64,000 bases of DNA from positions 186,001-250,000 of the forward strand of contig WHUX01000006.1 of NCBI GenBank assembly GCA_015179025.1, in the 5' to 3' direction. Shown here piece after piece: positions 1-11,273 of this stretch. This stretch comes from Terfezia claveryi (taxonomy: Eukaryota; Ascomycota; Pezizomycetes; Pezizales; Pezizaceae). The position numbers and the translations under genes were made by a program. Positions within the stretch are counted from its first letter, which is position 1; each line of letters opens with the position of its first letter. The notes under the pieces are model-generated. The model was not told where the DNA came from, did no database searches, and worked only from the letters and a program-made list of their open reading frames with translations.

Positions 1-1005
1 CAAGGAAGGCCTGTGAAGTCAGTCATGTATTCGCAAGGGAATATCTTTGGTAAAGAACATACAATAGCCCAATCAATATTCTCCCGACGTCTGAGCCTTT
101 TCGGAGGGCATGCATTTGCCCCCAAAGAAACCTGCTGGGTTATCAGTACTAGCTCATATATATCCCTTAAAACCCCAGCAGGCAAATTGGCCTGTGCATA
201 CTAACAGGCTCAAATATCCCAGCCCCGCAAACGAGAAGCTCGAATGCCCACTCGGAAAGCTTCTGAACCCATCATGAAGGGTATGATGGTCCGTCTCTGT
301 GCAGACCAAATATGAGACTAACTCATGCTCTGGAGTTCCTTCCTTTGGCTTGCACCTTGCAATAAGGTCTGGTCTAGGTCGTCCAACACCGTTCTACTCC
401 ACTCTTCGAGTTAGTCTACTGGATTCTGATATTCCCAAATAGCGGACAGTTTGACTCACCTTCACTAAGTCCGTAAAAAAGGAAGTAAACTGGAGCGCTA
501 GAAACAACCCCAGAATTGACACATGCAACTGGTGCCATTTATTCTTGTGTTTGCCGCCGCTTGCGAGGGCGACCGTGGTGATGATGACAACAGGTAAGGC
601 CAGTGAGTATACGAATAGCATACTCACCGGAACTCTTTCGGTCTCGGCAAAAGGGTATTGGATCCGCCGGTCGTCAAGACTGTAGTTCTGGAGAGTCAGC
701 TCTTTGTGTCACACCAATTGGGACTGGCAATCAAATACCGACCTGAACAAGCGGTGGAAAGGCTCAGTGATGAGTAGTATCACATATCCGATTGATATGA
801 GCAAGAGGCCGAACCAGTCCAGCGCATATGATTTCTAGAGATGAGCACCGCATACGTCAGTTCCTCGAAACCGTTCAGTCCCTCCTAGATATTTGGGGGA
901 GGAGGGGGGGTTTGGGTTGGCTGGAAAAGGACGTACCTGCCACAGTTGCGCGATTCGATCAGAGGCCGCCGAGGCAGAGAGTACCCTCATTGGAGGCCGC
1001 GCCAT
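1..1005 (-). CDS. PAP2-superfamily lipid phosphatase (Dpp1/Lpp1-like), partial
   Basis: An integral membrane phosphatase that would dephosphorylate phosphatidate or diacylglycerol pyrophosphate. It runs off the left window edge. Hand-joined exons (minus strand): 1005-937, 834-739, 687-460, 393-206, 131-63, 10-<1; all phases agree. The start MARPPMRVL is the only ATG that fits exon 1. Exon 2 gives the first membrane helix (YALDWFGLLLISIGYVILL). Exon 3 gives LQYPF-like RIQYPFAETERVPV, a second helix and HVSILGLFLALQFTSFFTDLVK. Exon 4 supplies the family signature: K-x6-RP across the exon 3/4 join (GVGRPRPDLIARC) and PSGHSSFSFAGLGYLSL. The third motif (SR-x5-H-x3-D) would lie left of the window. 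Family assignment is firm; which substrate (Dpp1 or Lpp1 type) cannot be told. Confidence 0.85.
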
Positions 1006-1871
1006 AGATATCCTCGTGGGAATTCGGGGTTCAGATTGAGAACGAGTATACTTTCAGCGCGGTCCTAAACGTAACCATGTGTAGGAGGAGCCCGAAATCA
1101 CGACAGCCATTCGATGGAATATCGTTGTGTTCGCTCCCACTATGCGCTTTATAGCTCCTCTATTTCTATAATCCCAGACTCCAAGTCTTCCTCCCGAAGC
1201 TACAACACCTAAAACAATCCTTTCCGTAATACTAAACACCAAATAATGCAAACCACCAAGAATTCGCCTCTGATGGGCATGCAGCAGAAAATCCTCGACA
1301 TCTTCATCCACTACCTACTTGTCAATGCAACAACAACTACAACAACAACAAGAGCGCTCTTTGTAGGACGTGCTAGGGCAATATAATCTCTGAATCACCG
1401 AAACAACAAGGAAACTTCAATGAAAATATGCTCAGTTCGTGAAAGGACAGGACAACACATGCTGTCCAACGTCGAAACCTTTATCCCACTTCTCATTTTC
1501 CCTTATTCTTCCATCTCTAATTTCGCCTCTCATTGCCCTGAGCTCAGCCAAAATCCGAGCACCATGATTGAAGGCAGCAAATTGTCTTACCAGCTCAGCG
1601 GCAGAGGGCTGACGTCGCTCGGATTGTTCCGTCATGACTTGAATGACGTGATGCCAATAGTGATCAGTAGGAATGAAACCTGATTCGAGGATCGACTTGA
1701 AACTTTGAAATATATCCAAACTCTTGGCAGCTTCAGCTCCAAACAACCGATTCCGTTTCACATCACCAGAACACCAGCAAAGCAAAGAGATTCTCTAAAA
1801 ACGGCCGTGTCGTGGGGCTCACCGATTCACGAATCCCTCACCCCATTTCCAATCCCTCACTCCACCTCACC
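1006..1871. other. Spacer between PAP2 gene and MED7
   Basis: 866 bp between divergent starts. It holds two minus-strand open stretches without an ATG start (1054-1311 and 1432-1785) that resemble no family I know, and a CAA/ACA-rich tract near 1327-1350. The 1432-1785 stretch reads like folded protein but could not be joined to a start codon. Confidence 0.4.
1432..1785 (-). other. Possible uncharacterised exon (about 117 codons)
   Basis: An open minus-strand stretch with balanced composition (SLDIFQSFKSILESGF, ELVRQFAAFNHGARIL, ELRAMRGEIRDGRI). It looks mostly helical and ends in a stop after CPFTN. It begins at a TTG, so a real gene would need an upstream exon that overlaps the MED7 5' end. 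No family was recognised. It may be a fortuitous frame. Confidence 0.2.
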
Positions 1872-2638
1872 ATGTCCGCCGAACCCCCGGGCCCCTCCTC
1901 CCTCGTTTCCTCCGCCTTCCCCTCCCCACCGCCTTTCTTCAAGCACTTCACTCCCGAGAACCTTTCCGCTCTCAAGCATCACAAGAAACTCGGCACGCCG
2001 ACCGATGAGCTCCCTCCCGAACTACAATACCTGATCCCTCCGCCCCCACCGGAAAATTCCTACCGCTGTTTTGGCGACTCTTGGACTGTACGCACCACCC
2101 ACCACCCCACCCTTGGCGCCCCAGTTATCCCCTACTAACCCTCCAACCACAGATCCCCGACGTCCTCCCAACCCTCCCCGAACTCGGCATAACCCAGCTC
2201 TATTCCGACCCCCCCACAACCACTACCGCTACTGCTACCACTGCCACTGCCACAACCACCCCCCCACCCAGCAACACCCGTGCACTCTCCCTCCTCCGCC
2301 TCTCGAAATCCCTCCTGCTCTCCTACCTCGAACTCATCTCCACCCTCTCCCTTAACCCAACCATGTCCGCGGAGAAACTCACGGACCTAAGGACAATCAT
2401 GATCAACATGCACCACCTGATAAACGAGTATCGTCCGCATCAAGCGAGAGAAACGCTGATACTAATGATGGAAGAACAGGTGGAGAGGTGTAGGAGGGAG
2501 AGAGACGAGAATCTAAAAGCGAAGGAGGTTGTTAAGGAGCTGTTGGGGACGTTGGAGGGGGTACTTGGGGTGGGACTGGGCGCGGGGGGGGGGATAGAAC
2601 GGAGGATGGGGAAGGGGCGGGGGAGAGGAGGGGGGTAA
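1872..2638 (+). CDS. MED7: Mediator complex subunit 7
   Basis: Subunit of the Mediator middle module, which links activators to RNA polymerase II in the nucleus. Exons 1872-2087 and 2153-2638 are split by one 65-nt GT-AG intron (GTACGC, branch CTAAC, CACAG), giving about 233 aa, normal for fungal MED7. The N terminus carries the diagnostic SAFPSPPPFFKHFT, then LPPELQYLIPPPPP and YRCFGDSWT. Across the join follows IPDVLPTLPELGITQLYS, matching the MED7 signature of PP-rich segment, FG and LPTLxELGIxQL. A helical C-terminal half (LTDLRTIMINMHHLINEYRPHQAR) fits the MED7-MED21 coiled coil. The last 30 residues are Gly/Arg rich because the DNA there is almost pure purine, so the exact C terminus deserves caution. 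Confidence 0.93.
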
Positions 2639-3019
2639 AGGGGGAGGATGCAAGGGAGAGGGATTGGGAGATGTGGAGGGTGTTGGAGGGAATGAGGTAG
2701 GGGGAGCAAGGGGCGGAAAGAGAGGGGGGGTGTTTATTCATGGTCTTGGAATACATGGCGTTTTACAATATCTTTACCCTTTTTTTTTTTTTTTTTTTTT
2801 TTAAAATTTTGGGGATTTTCCCTTCTGGTCTGTATCTTTGGCCTTTTTCCCTCCAAAATCCATATCTAATGTGTAATATAAACTACAAGCCTCAAATATT
2901 TATCATATACCCCCCCATTCCATCTGGAAACTGAACCAAACTTTTTTTTTACCCCACCCAAGTCATATCCATTCAAACATGGCACAACCCCGCAAAATTC
3001 CCTTTTTCCCGCAACCTAT
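2639..3019. other. Convergent spacer MED7 / ADE13 with purine tract and T23 run
   Basis: 381 bp between the convergent ends of MED7 and ADE13. It holds a G/A-rich stretch to about 2735, a run of 23 T at 2780-2802 and AT-rich DNA that probably carries both polyadenylation regions. No gene seen. Confidence 0.7.
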
Positions 3020-4531
3020 CTAAACGGTCAACTCCACCGTCCCCTTCGCCAACTTTCCCTGCCAAGGCTTCAGCGCCTCCTTGACCTCCTTATTGACAAA
3101 CTGCTCCACCTGCTCCGGCGCCCTTCCTACAAACGTCTCCGGCTTCAATAACTCGTCCAACTCTCGCCAAATCGGCTTGAAGAACTCATCCTTGCTTATC
3201 CGCTCAATCAGATCATTATCCTTGCCCTCAAGCTTCACAGCAGCGCTCGCTTCGTGGCTCAGAACTCTGATTCTCTCGTGTGCGTCTTGTCTAGACCCAC
3301 CCTTTGCGACGATGCGCATGATGATGTTCTCTGTGGCCATGAACGGGAGTTCTTGGTTAATCCTACGGGAAATGACGGCTGGGTAGACGACGAATCCGGA
3401 GACGACGTTGTCGAGGGTAGTGAGGATAATGTCTGCGGTCAGGTATGCTTCCGGGATGGTAATTCTTCGAATTGCAGAGTCGTCGAGGGTGCGTTCAAAC
3501 CATTGTGCTGCGTAGGTGTCTGCGGCGTTCTTGTTTAGGTTCGCGAGGTGCCGGCCGAGGGAGGATATGCGCTCGGAGCGCATGGGATTGCGCTTATATG
3601 CCATCGCCGAGCTGCCAATTTGGTCTTTCTCAAACGGCTCCTCCAACTCCTTCGTCGCGGCGAGGTGGCGGATATCCCCTGAAATACGCTGGGCAGTGGT
3701 GCCAAAGCTGCTCAGGGCGTTGAGTACGTCTACATCGACCTTTCGGGAGTAGGTTTGTGAGGTTATGGGATATGCGTAGTCGAATCCCGCGAGCTGGGTG
3801 ACGAGGCGGTCGAGTTCTTCGACTTTGGAATGGTCACCGGCGAAGATTTGGAGGAAGGAGGCTTGTGTTCCAGTGGTGCCTTTGACGCCACGGAAGGCGA
3901 TGTCGGAGTGGGCCCGCGTCAGGTTGCGTAGGTCGAAGAGGAGGTCTTGGATCCAGAGGCAGGCGCGTTTGCCGACGGTAGTGAGCTGGGCGGGTTGGTA
4001 GTGCGTGTAGCCGAGGCAGGAGAGTGAGCGGTGGGCAAGTGCGAATTGAGAGAGTTTGTGGATTACAGTGGCGAGTTTTGGAAGGAGGAGATCGAGCCCG
4101 CGGCGCATGAAGATGAGATCGGCGTTGTCGGTGCAGTAGCAGGAGGTTGCTATGCGGGGTTTGTAAGTAATCAGGGGCGGCGGGGAGGGGAATTTGATTG
4201 CATGGTACTAGGACACACCTCCCCAGTGGATGATTCCAGCAGCAGCAGGCGCCACCTGGCCAAAGGCGTGTACATGGGCCATGACATCGTGTCGGCGACG
4301 CTTCTCCTCGATCTCGGCCACCCTGAAGTCTTCCTCAGTCAGCTCGAGGTGAGCCTGCATTTGCTCGATAGCGTCGTCAGAGATGGGAAGCCCGAGCTGC
4401 TTCTCGGCTTGGGCGAGCCAGAGCCAGAGCTGCCGCCAGGTGCCGAAGCGGGTGGCATTGGAGAAAAGGGAGGACATCTCCTTGGAGGCATAGCGGGAGG
4501 CGAGGGGGGTTTGGTAGGCGGAGCTCGACAT
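3020..4531 (-). CDS. ADE13: Adenylosuccinate lyase
   Basis: Cytosolic fumarase/aspartase-superfamily enzyme. It catalyses two steps of purine synthesis: SAICAR to AICAR plus fumarate, and adenylosuccinate to AMP plus fumarate. Exons 4531-4219 and 4149-3020 give exactly 480 aa, the usual fungal length. The intron is GTGTGT...CATAG, 69 nt, falling inside [17 protein letters not shown]. The start [16 protein letters not shown] matches the conserved N terminus (LxSRYAS). The signature loop reads [15 protein letters not shown], the SSxMxxKxNP motif with the catalytic Ser. [17 protein letters not shown] carries the substrate-binding TxxQPAQ. It shares a 0.9-kb divergent spacer with MET10. Confidence 0.96.
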
Positions 4532-5454
4532 CGCGGCCGGGGGAATGTGAGGGCGGGGGATAGTCAGGAGGGTAAGAACGTCGGGTAGTTTTGTGTGTGT
4601 ATTTGGGGTTTGGGGGGGCAGTGCTCGCGAGGCCAATTGCGGATAATAGGGGGATGGGACGTTGTACCGCTGTACTCACTTCGTTTCTTTTTGTTTTATT
4701 GTTTTATTGCGATATCTCTGCGATAGGCTCGGTCCGGTTCGTTTTTCGGTTCGGTTCGTTTCCCAGAGCCTATCAGAGAAGATCTTATCAGATGGGGGTG
4801 TGCTGCTGACTAAGCGCAACTCAATAAGTTTCACAATTAAATTTTTTTGAAACGCGAGCACGCCATTTCACGAGTTTTGATACCATCCGCGATGCTGTGG
4901 CCTGACTGGCACTGGCCCCCCAATGATACCCATGGCCAACAGAGAAAGGAAAAAAAAAGAAGGAAAGAAAAGAAGAAGAGAGGAAAAGTGGAAAAGAGGA
5001 AGAGAAGAGGATATCGAAGAGACAGCGGCCTTGGTTGAACGGCCTGTGGTACTCAGTGCCTACCCCCCCACCAATACCCCCTCACCAATAACCCCCCACC
5101 AAATCACGAATAGCAATTAGGAGGGCGAAGGGCCGCCCCTGTGATATAATTGCTTCTTCACGCTCTGGAAGGTCTAGAATCTGGCTTGCCCTACCCTGCC
5201 CCACGGCTGGCCCCAGCTTGCGAGTAGCAGGTAGAGTAGAGAGGGCCTAGGCACATCGTTTTACCCGGCGGGCTGTCCGTCTATCGCGCTATAACTTCGG
5301 TTCTTTCGCAGATTTTCTTTTCGTTGGTGCCCGAGATTCCTAGTGTATTATAAATTCGTTCTTTCCCGCCCTTCACCCGCTCCTTTAAGCCTCGAACCCT
5401 CTCTAGAGAACGAATCCCCGTGTGCAACACCCTCACATCTCGGATTCAGACATC
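4532..5454. promoter_or_regulatory. Divergent promoter region ADE13 / MET10 with polypurine tract
   Basis: 923 bp between the two start codons. It contains an almost pure A/G tract at about 4941-5010 and a C-rich stretch near 5064-5100 (ACCCCC and AATACCCCC repeats). Pyrimidine-rich DNA leads up to the MET10 ATG. No specific operator was identified. Confidence 0.5.
4941..5010. repeat. Polypurine tract
   Basis: About 70 bp of almost uninterrupted A and G on the plus strand, with a single T at 4989, inside the ADE13/MET10 promoter region. Such tracts are common in fungal promoters and can exclude nucleosomes. Function here is inference. Confidence 0.7.
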
Positions 5455-8400
5455 ATGGGTTCACTACAAACTCCCGTTATCAAGACCCAGAAGGCAGGCC
5501 ATGGCAAGGCTTCGAAGAAGAAGGCGGGAGTCTCCCCAGCGTTCCCCTTCTCTTTTCCCCCGCCGTCGCCGTAATTAGAGGTCCTACATACACCACCGCG
5601 CAGACTCTCGTCCAGCAAGTCGCCTACTCGCTTTCAGACAAGGTCTTCACATACTCCCCCGAGACCTTTGCCCTGGACTGTGCTGTGAAGCAATGGGCGG
5701 GCGAGAAGCAGGTCAATGCATCCGGCAGAGCCACCGCCGTCACTGCTTTGGAGACAAGGCTCGGCGCCGGCTCTGCTCTCTTGGGATATACCTTCTCCAA
5801 GGATAAAACCTCGAAGAAGGAGCTCCCCCAGACTGTCATTGCCACCACTGCTACGCTCGGCGCAATGCAGCCGGTATTGAACCAGCTGTCCTTGTTGTAT
5901 GCCCTTTCCAGCCCGGTTGTTGCTCACGTTGCAGCTGTCGACTACGATATCACCTCCGGCAGCCTCGTTACCGACTATGCCTCCGCCATCAATGTTACCC
6001 GTGAGACTGGCGTTGGCTTGGTCGCCTCGACATCTATTCATGAGTCTCAGCACATGGCACTTTTTGCGACCCTTGCTGCCTCTGTTTTGCCTATTGTCCA
6101 CATCTACGATGGATTGAAGCTCCTCCGGGAGTCCACCAGGGTGGTTGACGTTTTGGACCAGGGTGCGTTGGCTAAACTCTCTGCTGCCGTCTTGAAGGAG
6201 CAGCAGGAGGTGAGCAAAAAGGCCGATCAGGTCTGCAGGGTCAGCCAGATCCTCCAGACCCTCAATGCCGAACTCGGAACCGCATACTCGTTCTTTGAGT
6301 ATGAGGGCCACACCAGCCCCGATGCCGTGTTGGTTGTTTTCGGCTCAGTTGAGGCCTCTTTGGCTACTCAGCTTGCCTCTACTATTGGAAAGGCTGGCGA
6401 GAAAGTTGGTGTCATTGCCGTTCGCTTGATGACCCCCTTCTCCGAGGCGCATTTCATCAAGGCTCTCCCAAAGTCCGTCAAGCGTGTAGTTGTTCTTGGA
6501 CAGGTTCAGGATGAGATTGCCGTTGAGGATGACAGTACCCAGTCTGCCCTCTTCACTGATGTCTTCTCCGCTATCATCATGTCCGACTCATGGGTGCTCC
6601 CTCCACCAGTCTTCGATATCAAATATTCCCGAAGCCGTGTCTGGTCTTCAAGCGAGTTTCGATTCCTCCTTGGGCAGATTGCGCAAGTTTCTTATGCCGG
6701 TGCTGCTATCCCCGCCCATGTCCCTGCATTCGATGTCTTCACCGTGGGCAACCAGTTCATCTTCTGGGATATTGATAACGCCGTCACTGCCAATGCTCCA
6801 GCAACCCTTGCCAAGCTCCTTGCTGGGGACTCCTCCAAGAACGTCAGCTTCATTGCTACCTACGACAATGGTCCTCAGGCTGGTGTTATCCAAACCGAGA
6901 TTCGAACTTCCCGCAGAGTCCTCGAGGCTCCTCATCGTATTCAGAGCGCAGATGTCTCTGTTGTCAACGACATCAAGCTTCTCGGTGACTACGATGTTGC
7001 TGCTACCGTGAGGCAAGGTGGAACTGTTCTCCTTGTCTCCAATGTTGCTGCAGAGGATTACGAGAAGAAGCTCCCAGCAGCTTTCCGTCGTGCATTGGTC
7101 TACAAGAATATCAACTTTATCATTCTCAACCCTGAGGCTGTCGAGACGGTCGAGGATGCCGATGCATTCAAGGTCGCTGTTACTCAATTGGCCTTTCTCC
7201 AACTCATTGGTGCCAACGCCGCTCGACTCCTCATGGGACTACTCCAATACACTGACTCTGCAGCGATTCAGCTTGCTGCTCAAGAGCTCGACAGGGTTAT
7301 GCACACCGTCGAGGTCCCCAAGACCTGGGCTGAGGATGAAGTTGCCGAGACAGAGATTGTCCTTCCGGCTGTCCCAACTGCTACCAGCTTCACTATCAAT
7401 GCTGCCAAGCTTGAGGAGGAGGCTGAGTCCTTCCTCCGAACTCCTCAGACTGTTGCACAGGCTCTTTCGTTCAAGGAAGCGTTCAAGGCTACTCCTGCGC
7501 TCCGCCCAGACCTTGGAATGAAGAACTTTGTAGTCAAGGTTCGTGAGAGGAAGCGTCTCACCCCAGAATACTATGACCGTAACGTCTTCCACATTGAGTT
7601 TGACATTTCTGGAACTGGTCTTACCTACAATATCGGAGAAGCTCTTGGTATTCACCAGCACAACGATGAGAATGAGGTTTCTGAATTCATTCGATGGTAT
7701 GGCCTTGACCCCAAGGCTATCGTTGAGGTTCCTTCTCGTGAGGACCCAGAAAATACCCTTGAGGTCCGCACCGTCTACCAAGCTCTTCTCCAGAACATTG
7801 ACATGTTTGGTAAGCCTGGCAAGAAATTTTATGAATCGCTTGCGGAGTTTGCAACCAATGCTGAGGAGAAGAAGGCACTCCTGACTCTTTCCTCTCCTGA
7901 GGGTACTATCGAATTCAAGCGCCGTGCTGAGGTCGATACCGTGACCTATGCCGATATCTTCAGGGAGTTCCCATCTGCTCACCCAGCGTTCTACGACCTC
8001 GCCAAGATCGTCTCCCCACTCAAGCGTCGTGAATACTCCATTGCATCTGCCCAAATCGTCAATCCTGATAGCGTACACTTGCTCATTGTTGCTGTTGACT
8101 GGATTGACAGCAGGGGTAGGAAGCGAATGGGTCAAGCTACTCGTTACCTCTCCAGCCTTTCCAAGGGCTCAGAGGTTACTGTCAGTGTCAAGCCCTCCGT
8201 TATGAAGCTTCCCCCAGCCTCCACAGCGCCTTTGGTCATGGCCGGTCTCGGTACTGGTCTCGCTCCATTCCGTGCCTTCTGCCAGTACCGTGCTTGGCAG
8301 AAGGAGCAAGGTCTCGCCATCGGCCCTATCCTCTTGTACATGGGCTCTCGACATCAGAGGGAGGAGTACTTGTACGGTGAAGAGTGGGAGGCTTACAAAA

Positions 8401-8832
8401 CTGCCGGTATTGTGACGTTGTTGGGAACTGCTTTCTCGCGAGATCAGAAAGAAAAGATTTATATCCAGGATAGGATGAGGCAGAGTATTGAGGATATTGT
8501 CAAGGCTTTTGTCAAGGAGGAAGGGAGCTTCTACCTCTGTGGACCGACTTGGCCGGTGCCAGATGTGGCACAGGTGCTCGTGGAAGCTATTGAGAAGGAT
8601 GCGGTTGAGAGGGGAACCAAGATTGATGCTAGGAGGAGACTAGAGGAATTAAAGGATCATGAGAGATATGTGCTTGAAGGTAAGAAGAATTTCCCTCTTT
8701 TTTTTGTCGTATTCGTTCCTCCTTTTTTGTGCTACCGACGCCCTATGGACCCCGTATACCGATATAAACCAAGATACGAACTAGCGATATGATGAGACAT
8801 GTTATACCAAACATACAGTTATCCCTGTCTAA
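5455..8832 (+). CDS. MET10: Sulfite reductase [NADPH] flavoprotein (alpha) subunit; reading frame broken near N terminus
   Basis: FAD-containing subunit that passes NADPH electrons to the haem subunit for reduction of sulfite to sulfide. The long frame encodes GPTYTTAQTLVQQVAYSLSD, the pyruvate-ferredoxin-oxidoreductase-like N domain typical of fungal Met10. The flavodoxin-reductase half starts near residue 690 (RERKRLTPEYYDRNVFHIEF), followed by RREYSIASAQ (FAD), GLGTGLAPFRAF (NADPH) and FYLCGPTWPV. The best ATG (5455) lies in another frame: MGSLQTPVIKTQ runs to a stop at about 5575. One extra C in the C5 run at 5557-5561 would join it to the long frame and give about 1079 aa. The last intron is 8680-8818 (GTAAGA...TACAG), and the final exon adds VIPV and a stop. 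Identity is certain; the start is not settled. Confidence 0.9.
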
Positions 8833-9240
8833 AAAAACCTTGTTGAGACTCGAAACTCTGATCACCCCCAATTTCACCCAATTCTCCACCCTTTCCATTA
8901 CCGCTTTATTTGAGGCAAACCGAGCTAACAGCTTGAATTAAAGTCTACTAGTTTATTAATCATTCGACGATCTTTCTTTTGATATTCCCTTCGAATATGG
9001 TAAGCTCCCAGTCTTTTTGTTCCCCGTTTTTGATTTGCTTCCACTAGACTTGTAATATGATGAAGCGCGTTATTCTTTTTTTATACAGTTATCCCTGTCT
9101 AAATTTAACTCGTGTTGAGGTGTTGCACCTTCTGATCTCCCTCCTCTCCTTTACCTTTTTTTAATCTCTCAATGTGCTTGAAGATCACCACGGATTGAAA
9201 AGATAAGAATGCTGACGTCTTGACTAGTGTACTATGTTTT
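8680..9240 (+). repeat. Diverged tandem duplication of the MET10 last intron plus terminal exon
   Basis: Two copies of about 250-300 bp lie head to tail, roughly 8680-8960 and 8998-9240. Both begin with GGTAAG and a pyrimidine-rich stretch. Both contain ATATGATGA, and then the identical 20-mer TACAGTTATCCCTGTCTAAA at 8814-8833 and 9084-9103. Similar CT/GTTGAG and CTGATC words follow in the same order. The 20-mer covers the acceptor, the last four codons and the stop. Boundaries are approximate. Confidence 0.6.
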
Positions 9241-11273
9241 TTTCTTCTTTTTAGCCCTGTGTTTTCGAATGAATGTATCTGGGTGGGCTTTGGGTGTATT
9301 TTATCAGATTTATGCAAAAGGATCATTTTTGGGTATGCGGGAGGGTAGTGATATTAGCATCTGAAGCCTTTCGAGATTTTTTTGGGGAGGAGCGAGGGCC
9401 TTATGCGATGTCTAGGCTAGGTCTGGTTATCGCACTGCATGTCCTCAAAGTAGGGTTGCGGTTGAGGGTAATTGAATGATTGAATTCTTCATATACCTAA
9501 TATATTCATTAGTTCTGCCTTGTTACATGTATGCACATTAGCACCAGTATAAATAAGGGCTGGAGTTGAGGCAAAGGGCGGAGTCACGAAGACTGCTGAG
9601 GGTTGCGATCACAACAGTAATTTCAGGGTAATTCCTCGACTGATATCCTTGCCTTAAAGGAGCAGTCAGTTGGGGGGAAGGGGGGGGGGGGGGGGGGGGG
9701 GGGGGGGCGCTATGGCTGCAGGACCATATACTTCAGTGAGCCTCGCATTGGTGTAATAATATATATATGCTTTCTATTTATTATACAAATTCTGAATTCA
9801 AATATCTAAGAAGGAGTTAACTAGGCAAGCTTAAAAGTGGAAAGTAGACTACGGGTCCTACTGTGTACATCTTGACTTATCTTCTTTTCCCTAATAAACT
9901 TTTTTTGATTTTTGAAAAGATGGAATTCAAGGGTAAAACTAAACTTAAAAATTCTGACCCTTTCCAAAAGCTATTGTCCTGAGAACGTATAAAGTCTTAT
10001 TTTTATTCCCCAGTAAAAAAGAATCTGATTCTCATTAAAGGTCTTCCCCCCCAAAAAAAAAAAAAAAGTTCTATAGCTTGCAAGTACAAGAGAACACATC
10101 CGTACCTGCATACATAGTAGTACGACTTTCTTTCCCCCCTCTCATTCATATCAATTATAAGAACCTGATAGAACCCCCTATACCAAGCTGGCACATCATC
10201 ACACTCACGAACAAGAGGCAACCCGTCCCCCCTCCCAAGCTATTGAGCTCAAGCAATCTCCTCCTTACATAACACGGCAATGCAATAAATCAATCGGATT
10301 TTATTTGAAGACTGTCGTCAGAACTCTATCTTGCACTAATCTTCTATCTATAAACATACACACACACAACACACACACACAAACAAATGAACTTTTATAC
10401 CATATCTCGGGAAATCTTTTACCAAGTAGCTCTTACTCTGAGGCTAGGTTTTGTGGATTGAGTTGAGGGTAATCTTTATTACATTGGCGGTTTTTTACTG
10501 CCAAATACGGATATACCGCACGTCAACAAGTCCCAACCCACACCCCCCCCACCCTCCCCAATAAAAGAAGAAAGGGGGCTCCTAAAGACATAAGTATTCC
10601 ATTACACTCGTGGCCCTTCCATAACCCAACAGGCTCAACGGGGCAGCCTTTTTTTTGCAGCCAAACTGACTAAACATATTTTTCCAAACAATAATTTACC
10701 TTAAAATGAAAAAAAAAACTTATTTTGAGCTAGGATAAGGCAGGAATAATAGGGGATAGTTACGCCTTCATTGTGGAGTTTGTTATTACATTCTTTTTTT
10801 AGATATATTTTTTTGCAATATTGTCTTTTGGGTTTGCCACTTGCTCTTTATTCCACCTTCATATAGAGTAGGGTTGAGGTGAGAGGTGGGTTTGAGAAAG
10901 CCCAAATACGTAGCTCTGTTCCAAATACATCGATCTCCCGACCCCGTGGTATACTATACATAAATGGGTATTACATGTAGAATGCTTCTACCCCGTACTC
11001 CATCCATTGTACCGTAAAACGCTTAAGATCTGCCCCCAACGAGCTATGTTCCGTGCATACGACTAGGAAAGCTATGCTAGGTTGTCTGTCATTGCATGCA
11101 TTTGATCTCGGCAATCCGCTCTAGCGATCTGGCCGTGCCCCCAACTCATATTGTTGCATTAAGTTTTTGTCGTGATCCACAATTCGTCGATTTCCTCCAT
11201 CATAATCCGGAACACGGTATTCCATGGATATCCCCGCCCCACCCTCCTTGTTCCTGATATTCTGTGAACCAAC
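8833..11273. other. Gene-poor spacer MET10 / ATG12
   Basis: 2.4 kb without a recognisable gene. It holds the second copy of the MET10 terminal region, a G28 run (9680-9707), a CA-rich microsatellite (about 10358-10382), several A or T runs and otherwise unique AT-rich DNA. The open frames at 9273-9479 and 10003-10272 have no protein-like character. Confidence 0.6.
9680..9707. repeat. G28 homopolymer
   Basis: Twenty-eight consecutive G, preceded by TGGGGGGAA. Length is probably unreliable in any assembly. It could form G-quadruplexes. Confidence 0.9.

Noticed and set aside
1054..1311. 85-codon minus-strand frame upstream of the PAP2 gene
   Set aside because: Starts at GTG, has no supported partner exon and lies in the presumed 5' region.
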